Assembly (NCBI RefSeq): GCF_000469505.1
Contig: NZ_KI272865.1
Location: forward strand, 1-37,171
Direction: 5' to 3'
Source of the DNA: Leptotrichia sp. oral taxon 215 str. W9775
GTDB taxonomy: Bacteria; Fusobacteriota; Fusobacteriia; Fusobacteriales; Leptotrichiaceae
DNA length: 37,171 nt
The first letter of the stretch is position 1, and every line of letters begins with the position of its first letter. A model generated the notes under the pieces. That model saw only the letters and a program-made list of their open reading frames with translations, made no database searches and was not told where the DNA came from. Below are positions 16,947 to 25,023 of the stretch, in pieces. The position numbers and the translations under genes are program-made.

Positions 16947-17032
16947 AAAGAGATGTTTAAGAAAATTAAGTATTGCCATAAAAAGACTGTTTTTCAGTTT
17001 TTAAGGCGTTTTATTTAAATAAACATCTCTTT
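16947..17032. terminator. 86-bp imperfect palindrome between convergent genes
   Basis: AAAGAGATGTTTA (16947-16959) pairs with 17020-17032 in a perfect 13-bp stem; inside are GCC/GGC (16975-16977/17005-17007) and an A5-g-ACTG/CAGT-T5 hairpin around 16980-17001. The arms align over nearly their whole length. A-tract and T-tract at the edges suit a terminator for both strands; a small MITE is an alternative. Confidence 0.6.
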
Positions 17033-17044
17033 ATATTTAAATAT

Positions 17045-17842
17045 TTAATTTTTCAAATAATCTGCTATTTCATTTAAAGTTCTTTTATCCTCTAAAATAC
17101 TTGTATGTGTGGCATTTTCAATAACCTTATAATTACAATTATTAAGCCTTGAAGTTTTAAAGGGAACCATTCCATCATCGATTCCAGGAATCAGAATGGA
17201 GTATAAAAAATTACCGGATTTATTTCCTATCATTACATAACACTGGTAGTCAGGTTCACCAAGTGAATTTATAAAACTGTCACTGGAAGTTTTAAACTGT
17301 TTGACAGCGTCACCCAGAGTGTCTTTAATAATATCAGATATTGGATTGTCTGACAGCTGGCTTCCATGCGACGGTGGTGAAATAAATACAACTTTTCCAA
17401 GATTATTCAGTTTATGAGTTTTCAGATAGTATCTTAAAACTCCTGTTCCCATCGAATGTACAATGAAGTTTATTTTTATTTCAGGAAGTCTCTGTTTTCT
17501 TCTTATGACATTTTCTTCTTCTACAGTTTTTATCACAGATTCAACATTTGGAGCAATGTATTTTTCAGTAATTTTTTCAACAGTATCTTCGGTTGTGGGA
17601 TATTGTATATTAATTCCGGAATATCCTTCCTTTTCAAGCGTGTCTGTAATAGCATTTAAAGTTTTTGCTTTTCCGTATATTCCATGAAAAACAATAACGA
17701 CATCCTTATTTTTATCAAAAGTTCCAAATTTTGTAACATTATACGGATGATAAAGAAGTCTTTTTGTTATTTTTAATCCGGTAAAAGTTATTATTGCGAG
17801 AATAATAACAGCAATAGTCAGTTTTTTAAAATTAAATTTCAT
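17045..17842 (-). CDS. Membrane-anchored alpha/beta hydrolase (lipase/esterase-like)
   Basis: A 265-aa hydrolase. Residues 9-24 form a membrane anchor or uncleaved signal, so the catalytic domain probably faces the periplasm. The alpha/beta fold is supported by FHGIYGK (oxyanion region, 52-58), nucleophile elbow VHSMG with S130, acid D222 or D223 in PGIDDGMVPF, and H246 in NATHTS. The set resembles lipase-like hydrolases of the DUF915 type. Longer in-frame starts exist up to 17920, but they would overlap coaX by 60 bases; the ATG at 17842 has AAAGGA (17849-17854) right before it, overlapping the coaX stop. Last gene of a three-gene operon. Substrate unknown. Confidence 0.85.
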   Translation of the reverse strand: MKFNFKKLTIAVIILAIITFTGLKITKRLLYHPYNVTKFGTFDKNKDVVIVFHGIYGKAKTLNAITDTLEKEGYSGINIQYPTTEDTVEKITEKYIAPNVESVIKTVEEENVIRRKQRLPEIKINFIVHSMGTGVLRYYLKTHKLNNLGKVVFISPPSHGSQLSDNPISDIIKDTLGDAVKQFKTSSDSFINSLGEPDYQCYVMIGNKSGNFLYSILIPGIDDGMVPFKTSRLNNCNYKVIENATHTSILEDKRTLNEIADYLKN

Positions 17843-17852
17843 ATTAAATCCT

Positions 17853-18626
17853 TTATTTGTTTTTTTGAAGTTTATAAAATTCAAATATTCCCTTCTCACC
17901 AAGATTTGGAATATATTCATCTACAGAAGGGATGAAATCTGATATTTCCTTTCCCTGTCCTCCAGTAGATATAACATATGATTCGGGTATTTCCTCTTTG
18001 TATTTAGCAATAAGTTCCTTTACTGCTCCAACATTACTGTAAAAAATTCCTGAATTTATCTGAGTGACAGTATTTATTCCCAGAACTGTGGAAGGCTTTT
18101 CAAATTTAATTTTAGGCAGTTTTGCAGTATTGTTGAAAAGTGCATTTATCGATAAATTTACACCTGGAATAATACACCCTCCCATGTAGGTAGATTCTTT
18201 AATCATATCAAAGGTAGTTGCAGTTCCAAAATCAATAATTAAAAGGCTTTTATCAGGATATAACCTTTTTGCCGCCAGAATATCTGCAATCCTGTCAGCT
18301 CCCAGTCCTCTTTCCATTCCTTCCAGAATTTTTATCTCGTCATTAATATTATCCAGAGAAATAAAAGCAGGTTCAGTGGAGAAAAATTTCCTTCCAAAAT
18401 ATTCGAATACCTCATTAATATGTGGAACAACTGATGAAACGACAATGTCTGTAACATCAGAAATATTAATTTTTTTAGTTTCAGCAAGATTTTTTAACAT
18501 AATAAACAAGGTATCTTCAGTAAATTTCAAATCAGTTGGTATACGGAAAGAAGCCATGATTTCTCCACTGTTATTATAGAAAATAGGAACAATGTGAGTG
18601 TTTCCTATATCAAATCCTAAAAGCAT
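17853..18626 (-). CDS. coaX: Type III pantothenate kinase
   Basis: Phosphorylates pantothenate, the first step of coenzyme A synthesis. The 257-aa length is typical. Motifs of the ASKHA-fold CoaX family are present: phosphate loop DIGNTH (6-11), SSVVP, the GLGADRIAD segment with the catalytic Asp, DFGTATTFD, YMGGCIIPG and STGGQG near the end. AGGAGG (18632-18637) lies 5 nt before the ATG. The stop codon overlaps the ribosome site of the downstream hydrolase gene, showing tight coupling. Confidence 0.95.
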   Translation of the reverse strand: MLLGFDIGNTHIVPIFYNNSGEIMASFRIPTDLKFTEDTLFIMLKNLAETKKINISDVTDIVVSSVVPHINEVFEYFGRKFFSTEPAFISLDNINDEIKILEGMERGLGADRIADILAAKRLYPDKSLLIIDFGTATTFDMIKESTYMGGCIIPGVNLSINALFNNTAKLPKIKFEKPSTVLGINTVTQINSGIFYSNVGAVKELIAKYKEEIPESYVISTGGQGKEISDFIPSVDEYIPNLGEKGIFEFYKLQKNK

Positions 18627-18695
18627 AAATACCTCCTATAAAATTTTATTATTAAATTTATTCATCATAATGAAATCCAGTGTAAACAGTTCAGT

Positions 18696-20345
18696 TTAAA
18701 TAAACAGCTTTACATAAGCAATTATGGATAAAATGACTCCTGTAATTGCTTCTCCCGACATAAGTCCATTTGCAAACAGAAGGGCATCTGAAGAAAACTT
18801 TTCTGAAATTTTTTTGGAAACAGAATTAAGAAGTCCTCCAATGAAAACAGGCAATGTAAGGTAAAATGGAAGATAAATCCCTATTCCAAAAGTAAGTACA
18901 GGAATATTGAGCATATTAAGTATAAGTCCCGCCAGAAGTCCCGTCCAGAATAAATGTATAAATGGAATTCCTTTTATTACAGAAGCTACTATTGAAGCCT
19001 GAAGAACAACTAAATCACTATTTTCTTTAGGTCCAATATTTTTATAGATATTAAAGAATATAAAAAACAGGAATGTTATAACAGCTGAACTTACAGCTGC
19101 ACCAATTACTTCTCCAATAAACTGGTCAAATGGACGTACCTTCATGTTAAATCCTGACTTAAAGTCATTAAGTATATCTCCTGCAAGTCCGCATGCCACT
19201 GCAACAATGCAGGCAATAAAGAATAACGAAAGAAGCGTTATGTTTGTTGAAAAAGTTGAGTTTCCTATTTTCAGGCCGTTAAGAAGTCTGTTTAAAAAAG
19301 CAATTGCAAGTATTGAAATTACTGCATAAATTTCCATTGGATTTATACCTGTTTTTCCTGTGGAATATCCAGCAATTGCCGCACATAGAATACATATTAT
19401 AATTACAACAAGTGACAGGAATATAGAAATTTTATAAATCATTGAAATTATAATAAATGCAAAAATCATAAGAATTCCCAAAACAGGAGCAGAGTTTATG
19501 GAAGATATTTTTGATGATTTAGTATTCTTCCCTTTTTTTATTTCCTGCTTTTTAGGTAACAAAATCTTTATTATTATTGAAATTCCTATACCTATCATAA
19601 ATCCCATTCCAAAACTGTTTTTCATGACATCAAAGTCAGCTATATTTTTAAACTTTGCAATTGGGGATGCTATAAAATGAATAAAAGCTCCTCCAAGAAA
19701 CCATATAAACGTATTTGTAAATCCAAGAATGTATCCAATCCCAAGTAAAAGTGGCGAAACATAGAAACTTAATAATCCATTTTTTAATGTATAGACAGTG
19801 GGAATAAAAGGTGCTTTTCCTTTAAAAAAACTGAAATCCCTGAAAATAGACACGACAGAACTTAGAAGAGTTCCCAATCCCACGATTTTCATGCTGTTCT
19901 TATTTTTCCCTGAAGTTACGAGAGTATAGGCGGCTTCCCCAATTGGAAATTCAAGTCCTTCCTCCTCAATAAGTTTTTTTCTGAAAATATACGAGAGGAA
20001 GGCTCCCAGAACGCTTCCAGTTAATATTGTAAAGAAAAGAAGCATTTTATCAATATCCTTTAAATTTCCTCCTGAAAGCAGATATCCAGGCAGAGTAAAT
20101 GCAACCCCTCCTGCAACCATTGAACCTGCACTCATGATTGTATGTGTAACGGTAATTTCCTTCATATTATTTCTCTTGAAAATCTTAAGCAGTGATATTG
20201 AAATTAATGTTACCATTATTGTAGGCCAGGGTAATGCACCAAATTTCAGAACTATGTAAAATGAACTTGCCGCAACTGGAATAGCACCGGCAATACCAAT
20301 TAAAACCGACAGGAGAGTTAAACTTTTCTCCTTATTTTTTTGCAT
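18696..20345 (-). CDS. OPT-family oligopeptide/metal-chelate transporter
   Basis: A 549-aa polytopic membrane protein with at least a dozen hydrophobic segments. The pattern near residues 60-110 (an ITVTHTIMSAGSMVAGG segment), the EFPIGEAAYT segment, and the late GLAGDILNDFKSG and FIGEVIGAA segments are those of prokaryotic OPT/YSL-type transporters, which import small peptides or peptide-like chelates. The frame is open back to 20453, but that extension covers a clear promoter; GAAAGGAG (20356-20363) precedes the ATG at 20345, which is chosen. First gene of the OPT-coaX-hydrolase operon; substrate not predictable. Confidence 0.88.
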   Translation of the reverse strand: MQKNKEKSLTLLSVLIGIAGAIPVAASSFYIVLKFGALPWPTIMVTLISISLLKIFKRNNMKEITVTHTIMSAGSMVAGGVAFTLPGYLLSGGNLKDIDKMLLFFTILTGSVLGAFLSYIFRKKLIEEEGLEFPIGEAAYTLVTSGKNKNSMKIVGLGTLLSSVVSIFRDFSFFKGKAPFIPTVYTLKNGLLSFYVSPLLLGIGYILGFTNTFIWFLGGAFIHFIASPIAKFKNIADFDVMKNSFGMGFMIGIGISIIIKILLPKKQEIKKGKNTKSSKISSINSAPVLGILMIFAFIIISMIYKISIFLSLVVIIICILCAAIAGYSTGKTGINPMEIYAVISILAIAFLNRLLNGLKIGNSTFSTNITLLSLFFIACIVAVACGLAGDILNDFKSGFNMKVRPFDQFIGEVIGAAVSSAVITFLFFIFFNIYKNIGPKENSDLVVLQASIVASVIKGIPFIHLFWTGLLAGLILNMLNIPVLTFGIGIYLPFYLTLPVFIGGLLNSVSKKISEKFSSDALLFANGLMSGEAITGVILSIIAYVKLFI

Positions 20346-20424
20346 AAAATTATTTCTCCTTTCAAAGTAATTTTGAATTTTTTTTTCAAAATTTAATATA
20401 ACAGATATAAAAATTATATATGGA

Positions 20425-20453
20425 ATTTTACCTTTTTTTTTTATCTTTGTCAA
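20425..20453 (-). promoter_or_regulatory. Promoter of the OPT-coaX-hydrolase operon
   Basis: On the minus strand, a perfect -35 TTGACA (20453-20448) and -10 TAAAAT (20430-20425) are spaced by 17 bp. The message would start near 20418 with a leader of about 70 nt containing an AT-only hairpin (20369-20377/20385-20393) just before the ribosome site. Confidence 0.7.
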
Positions 20454-20602
20454 TTTGCATATACAATAAAATTAACGGTTTTTCAAGTGGAAAAACAAAA
20501 TCAAATATATGAAAATAAAAAAAATTTATAAAAGTAAACGCTGAAAAAATCAATAAAAAAACAGAAAACTCATATGTGTATAAAAAAATTTAAAAAAAAG
20601 CT

Positions 20603-20631
20603 TTGAATTTCAAATTAAAATAAGTTATAAT
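20603..20631 (+). promoter_or_regulatory. Promoter of pflB
   Basis: -35 TTGAAT (20603-20608), 17-bp spacer, perfect -10 TATAAT (20626-20631). The predicted start near 20638 leaves a leader of about 43 nt to the ATG at 20681. No clear FNR or Rex operator is seen around it. Confidence 0.7.
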
Positions 20632-20680
20632 AGTTACAGAAATGAAAATACTTAATATAGAAAGGATGTGTTACATAATA

Positions 20681-22912
20681 ATGGACGCATGGAGAGGTTT
20701 TAAAGAAGGTAATTGGAGTAAAGAAGTTGACGTAACAGATTTTATCAGAAGAAACTACACAGAATATCAAGGGGATGAAAGTTTCTTGGAAGGGCCTACA
20801 GAAGCTACAACTGCTATGTGGAAATCCCTTATGGAAAAATTTAAGGTAGAAAGAGAAAAAGGTATTTATGATGCTGAAACTAAAATACCATCTCAAATAG
20901 ATGCATATGGTCCTGGTTATATTAATAAGGATTTGGAAAAAATCGTAGGACTTCAGACTGATGCACCATTAAAAAGGGCAATTTTCCCTAATGGTGGATT
21001 AAGAATGGTTAAAAATAGTCTGGAAGCTTTTGGATATAAATTAGATCCGCAAACTGAGGAAATATTCAGTAAATATAGAAAAACACATAATGACGGAGTA
21101 TTCTCAGCTTATACTGACAGTATAAAAAAAGCAAGACATACAGGAATTATTACAGGATTACCTGATGCTTATGGAAGAGGAAGAATAATAGGGGATTACA
21201 GAAGGGTTGCACTTTACGGAGTTGACAGACTTATAGAGGAACGTGAAACTAGATTTAAGGAATGCGATCCGGCTGAAATGACTGAAGATAAAATAAGATT
21301 AAGAGAAGAGCTTTTTGAACAGATTAAAGCGTTAAAAGCTTTAAAGAGAATGGCAGAAGCTTATGGATATGATATTTCACAACCTGCTTCAACAGCACAG
21401 GAAGCTATTCAGTGGACTTATTTCGCATACCTTGCGGCAACTAAAGATCAGAATGGTGCGGCAATGAGTATAGGAAGAACTTCTACATTCCTTGATATTT
21501 ATATAGAAAGAGATTTACAGGAAGGAAGAATTACTGAAAAAGAAGCACAGGAACTTATGGATCACTTTGTAATGAAACTGAGACTTATCAGATTCTTAAG
21601 AACTCCTGAATATGATGCATTATTCTCAGGAGATCCGGTATGGGTTACTGAATCAATTGGTGGAATAGGACTTGACGGAAGATCTCTTGTAACTAAGAAC
21701 AGTTTCAGAATTCTGCACACACTTTATAACATGGGAACATCACCTGAACCTAACTTGACAGTATTATGGAGTGAAAAATTACCTGAAAACTGGAAAAAAT
21801 ACTGTGCAAAAGTGTCTATAGATACTTCATCGGTTCAGTATGAAAATGATGATATTATGAGACCTCAGTTTGGAGATAACTATGGAATAGCCTGCTGCGT
21901 TTCACCTATGGCAATAGGACAGCAGATGCAGTTCTTTGGAGCAAGGGTAAACTTGCCTAAGGCATTACTTTATGCTATAAATGGAGGAAAAGATGAAAAA
22001 TCTAAATTACAGGTTACTCCTGAAGGACAGTTCCAGAAAGTTGAAGGAGAATATCTTGAATTTGATGAAGTATGGGAAAAATTTGATAAATTATTAGACT
22101 GGCTTGCTGAAACTTATGTAAAAGCATTGAACATTATCCACTACATGCATGATAAATATTCTTATGAAGCTCTTGAAATGGCATTACATGATGTTGACAT
22201 TAAGAGAACTGAAGCATTTGGAATCGCAGGAATTTCAATAATTGCAGATTCACTTGCTGCTATTAAGTATGGAAAAGTAAGAGTTGTAAGAGACGAAGAA
22301 GGAGATGCAGTTGACTACGTTGTTGAAAAGGAATATGTTCCATTTGGTAACAATGATGATGCAACAGACCAGTTTGCAGTAGATGTAGTTAAAATCTTCA
22401 TGAACAAAATAAGAAGTCATAAAATGTACAGAGATGCAATACCTACTCAATCAGTATTGACAATAACTTCAAACGTTGTATATGGTAAAAAGACAGGAAA
22501 CACTCCTGATGGAAGAAGAGCAGGGGAGCCTTTCGGACCTGGAGCAAACCCTATGCATGGAAGAGATACAAGAGGGGCAGTAGCATCACTTGCATCAGTG
22601 GCAAAATTACCATTTGAAGATGCTAATGACGGAATTTCATATACATTTGCAATAACACCTGAAACATTAGGTAAAAATGAAAATGAGAAAAAAGGAAACT
22701 TGGTAGGACTGTTAGACGGATATTTCAATCAGACAGGACACCACTTAAATGTAAACGTATTTGGAAGAGAGCTTCTTGAAGATGCTATGGAAAGACCTGA
22801 AAATTATCCACAGCTTACAATAAGAGTTTCCGGATATGCAGTAAACTTTGTAAAACTTACTAAGGAACAGCAGCTGGATGTAATTAACAGAACTATATCA
22901 AGCAAATTCTAA
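20681..22912 (+). CDS. pflB: Formate C-acetyltransferase (pyruvate formate-lyase)
   Basis: Splits pyruvate with CoA into acetyl-CoA and formate under anaerobiosis using a glycyl radical. The 743-aa protein carries adjacent catalytic cysteines C405-C406 in IACCVSPMAIG and the radical loop RVSGYAV with G718 near the C-terminus, both as in E. coli PflB. An in-frame ATG exists at 20642, but it lies only about 4 nt after the predicted transcription start; homologues begin near MDAWRGF, so 20681 is used, although AAAGGA (20661-20666) is then 14 nt away. Its activase pflA follows. This is a main fermentation enzyme. Confidence 0.96.
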   Translation: MDAWRGFKEGNWSKEVDVTDFIRRNYTEYQGDESFLEGPTEATTAMWKSLMEKFKVEREKGIYDAETKIPSQIDAYGPGYINKDLEKIVGLQTDAPLKRAIFPNGGLRMVKNSLEAFGYKLDPQTEEIFSKYRKTHNDGVFSAYTDSIKKARHTGIITGLPDAYGRGRIIGDYRRVALYGVDRLIEERETRFKECDPAEMTEDKIRLREELFEQIKALKALKRMAEAYGYDISQPASTAQEAIQWTYFAYLAATKDQNGAAMSIGRTSTFLDIYIERDLQEGRITEKEAQELMDHFVMKLRLIRFLRTPEYDALFSGDPVWVTESIGGIGLDGRSLVTKNSFRILHTLYNMGTSPEPNLTVLWSEKLPENWKKYCAKVSIDTSSVQYENDDIMRPQFGDNYGIACCVSPMAIGQQMQFFGARVNLPKALLYAINGGKDEKSKLQVTPEGQFQKVEGEYLEFDEVWEKFDKLLDWLAETYVKALNIIHYMHDKYSYEALEMALHDVDIKRTEAFGIAGISIIADSLAAIKYGKVRVVRDEEGDAVDYVVEKEYVPFGNNDDATDQFAVDVVKIFMNKIRSHKMYRDAIPTQSVLTITSNVVYGKKTGNTPDGRRAGEPFGPGANPMHGRDTRGAVASLASVAKLPFEDANDGISYTFAITPETLGKNENEKKGNLVGLLDGYFNQTGHHLNVNVFGRELLEDAMERPENYPQLTIRVSGYAVNFVKLTKEQQLDVINRTISSKF

Positions 22913-22938
22913 TTGAAAAGAATTACAGAATATTATAT

Positions 22939-22983
22939 AATAATGTCGCATGGCTATCTTAAATGATAGTTGGCGGCATTATT
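22939..22983 (+). terminator. Long hairpin between pflB and pflA
   Basis: AATAATGTCGC (22939-22949) pairs with GGCGGCATTATT (22972-22983) through 11 pairs with one wobble, and an inner GGCTATC/GATAGTT stem continues it. Only a short T-rich stretch follows, so it may be a leaky terminator or a stabilising hairpin giving less pflA than pflB mRNA. Confidence 0.5.
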
Positions 22984-23038
22984 TACTATGAGATAAAAAT
23001 TAACAAATAAATCAGAAGAAAATGAGGAAGAATGAATT

Positions 23039-23767
23039 ATGGAGGGATATATACACTCTTTTGAATCTTTCGGAACAAAAGACGGGCCTGGAATAAGATT
23101 TGTCCTATTCCTGCAGGGGTGCCCTCTGAGATGTCTTTACTGTCATAATGTCGATACGTGGAATATGAAGGACAGGAAATACATGATGACACCGGAAGAA
23201 GTTATGAAGGAAATTCTCAAAGTTAAAGGATTTATAAGAAGTGGGGGAGTTACTGTTTCAGGAGGGGAACCTCTGCTGCAACCTGAGTTTCTGATAGAGC
23301 TGTTTAAACTGTGTAAGGAAAGTGGAATTCACACAGCACTGGATACTTCAGGATACATTTTTGATGAAAAAGCTAAAGAAGTACTGGAATATGTTGATAT
23401 GGTACTTCTTGATATAAAGCATATTAATCCTATGAAATACAAGATACTGACTTCTGTGAGTCTGGAGCACACATTAAAATTTGCAGAATACCTTTCAAGC
23501 ATAAATAAGCCTGTATGGGTGAGATATGTACTTGTTCCAGGATATTCAGACGATGAAGAAGATCTGCATGAATGGGCTAAGTTTGTGTCACAATTCAAAA
23601 ATATAGAAAGAGTGGATATTCTGCCATTTCATCAGATGGGTACCTACAAGTGGGAAAATCTTGGAAAAGACTATAAACTTAAAGATGTAAAAACTCCTAC
23701 AAGGGAAGAAGTGGAAAAGGCTGAAGGGATTTTTAAGTCATACGGATTAAAATTACTGGAAAAATAA
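23039..23767 (+). CDS. pflA: Pyruvate formate-lyase activating enzyme (radical SAM)
   Basis: Installs the glycyl radical on PflB using S-adenosylmethionine and a 4Fe-4S cluster. The 242-aa protein has the CxxxCxxC cluster motif C28-C32-C35 (GCPLRCLYC), the SGGEPLLQPEF SAM-binding segment, and the DTSGY and DIKHINP strands of the partial TIM barrel. GAGGAAG (23024-23030) lies 8 nt before the ATG. It follows pflB after a structured 126-bp gap. Its stop codon is touched by the left end of the palindromic element at 23766. Confidence 0.95.
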   Translation: MEGYIHSFESFGTKDGPGIRFVLFLQGCPLRCLYCHNVDTWNMKDRKYMMTPEEVMKEILKVKGFIRSGGVTVSGGEPLLQPEFLIELFKLCKESGIHTALDTSGYIFDEKAKEVLEYVDMVLLDIKHINPMKYKILTSVSLEHTLKFAEYLSSINKPVWVRYVLVPGYSDDEEDLHEWAKFVSQFKNIERVDILPFHQMGTYKWENLGKDYKLKDVKTPTREEVEKAEGIFKSYGLKLLEK

Positions 23768-24076
23768 AGAGCTGTCTCAAAAAATAAATATTATATATAA
23801 AGAGAGTGTTTCAAAGTAGTAAAAATATAAACGTAGTATAAAAAAACTACATTTTTTCATTTGCTAAAATTTTACTCATATAAAACAGTTATTCATTAAG
23901 GAAAAGTCAAAAACTTGCCTAAAGGCTCAGACAGATGACTTTTCCTAAATTCATTTCCTGTTTTACATTGTAAAATTCTAGATAATCCAAAAATATAGTT
24001 TTTCACATTAATTTTTAATTTTTTTTTGAGATATCCTCTTTTGCATCAATTTTTATATTTTTTAAGCCAGCTCTTT
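23766..24076. mobile_element. 311-bp imperfect palindrome, candidate MITE
   Basis: The gene-free stretch between pflA and the DUF4241 gene is a single long inverted repeat. Its ends are AAAGAGCTG (23766-23774) and CAGCTCTTT (24068-24076). Further paired blocks are 23843-23876 with about 23973-24006 (roughly 28 of 34 positions), TAAAACAG (23881-23888) with 23958-23965, an 11-bp stem AGGAAAAGTCA (23899-23909) with 23936-23946, and GCC/GGC around a TAAA loop (23917-23926). It encodes no protein. I see no target-site duplication. It may also act as a bidirectional terminator for the convergent genes. Confidence 0.55.
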
Positions 24077-24089
24077 TTTTGTTTTGTTT

Positions 24090-24857
24090 CTATTCTTCGT
24101 CTTCATCTTCATCTTCATCTTCAGTTTCTGAATAGGCCAGTTCAATATCAATAAATTCAATGATAAGCTGACATACGTTGTTATCTTTGTCATAAGCCAA
24201 ATACACAGGATAAATTCCGTCTCCAATTCCTGTCTGGAAAATAGGCAGGTGATAATCTGTTCCAGGTATTGTCCAGTTTATCCAATCTCCACCATCTCTC
24301 TGATATTTAGGATTATCTTCATAACTTTTTTGAAATAAATCTGCAAAATAGTTATCATAAAGATTTCCATCAGGATTTTCTTTTAACCATTTTTCATTAA
24401 AATCACAATATAAATCATGTAATTTTTTATCACAGATACATCCAAGTCCTGCATCAACATAAAATCCAAAAAAGTCTCCTTCTTCTACATTTTCTAAATT
24501 TTCGTATCCTGCCAGAGCTTCTTCAAAGTAACTGATTTCATTGTCATTAAATTTTAATCTGACAGCTGCATATCTGTCACAATCGCTGTCATCAGCTTTC
24601 ATAACACAGACTTCTGTTCTGAATTCACCAGTAGGAATCCTTTTGAAATATGTTTTTTCATCCCTGTCAACTAAATAAACAAGAGGATCCGCAACTAGAA
24701 ATTCTCCAGTAGGAATAGAGCATGGTCCAATATCCATAACATCTAATTCTTTTCCGGCAATTTCCTTTGAGTTGAAGTATTCTTCAAGATTACTGTTAGG
24801 CTGTAACTTATCTTTAACCTTTTTCCAGTTTTCTAACCATTCTTTTGTAGGCTGCAT
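24090..24857 (-). CDS. DUF4241-family protein
   Basis: A 255-aa acidic cytoplasmic protein of the DUF4241 family, recognised by the IPTGEFLVADPLVYL segment near residues 48-62 and VDAGLGCICD near 135. The family has no known activity; members are often found singly or next to toxin/immunity genes. The C-terminus ends in an alternating Glu/Asp tail encoded by tandem GATGAA-type hexamers. AGGAGG (24865-24870) lies 7 nt before the ATG. Monocistronic, with its own extended -10 promoter. Confidence 0.82.
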   Translation of the reverse strand: MQPTKEWLENWKKVKDKLQPNSNLEEYFNSKEIAGKELDVMDIGPCSIPTGEFLVADPLVYLVDRDEKTYFKRIPTGEFRTEVCVMKADDSDCDRYAAVRLKFNDNEISYFEEALAGYENLENVEEGDFFGFYVDAGLGCICDKKLHDLYCDFNEKWLKENPDGNLYDNYFADLFQKSYEDNPKYQRDGGDWINWTIPGTDYHLPIFQTGIGDGIYPVYLAYDKDNNVCQLIIEFIDIELAYSETEDEDEDEDEE

Positions 24858-24915
24858 TATAAAACCTCCTTATTTTCTCTGAAATTTGATTTTCAATTTA
24901 TGTTATTTTAAAAAT

Positions 24916-24924
24916 ATTATACCA
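24916..24924 (-). promoter_or_regulatory. Extended -10 promoter of the DUF4241 gene
   Basis: On the minus strand the sequence TGGTATAAT (24924-24916) is a perfect extended -10 element (TGnTATAAT). No good -35 box is seen, which is usual for such promoters. The leader would be about 50 nt. Confidence 0.5.
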
Positions 24925-24962
24925 CTTATATTTAGAAAATTACACACAAAAAATAGAAATAT

Positions 24963-24991
24963 TTGAAATGTTATACTAAATATAGTAGAAT
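24963..24991 (+). promoter_or_regulatory. Promoter of tmcAL
   Basis: -35 TTGAAA (24963-24968), 17-bp spacer and -10 TAGAAT (24986-24991). Transcription would start near 24998, giving a leader of about 26 nt to the TTG start. Confidence 0.6.
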
Positions 24992-25023
24992 GTAAAAAAG
25001 AAATAAAATTTAGGAGAATAAAA

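Noticed and set aside
17843..17920. Longer hydrolase start overlapping coaX
   Set aside because: It would overlap coaX by over 60 bases with no ribosome site; the 17842 start has a good one and gives a normal membrane anchor.
20346..20453. 36-residue N-terminal extension of the OPT transporter
   Set aside because: The region contains a TTGACA/TAAAAT promoter for the same gene, and the real ribosome site lies at 20356-20363.
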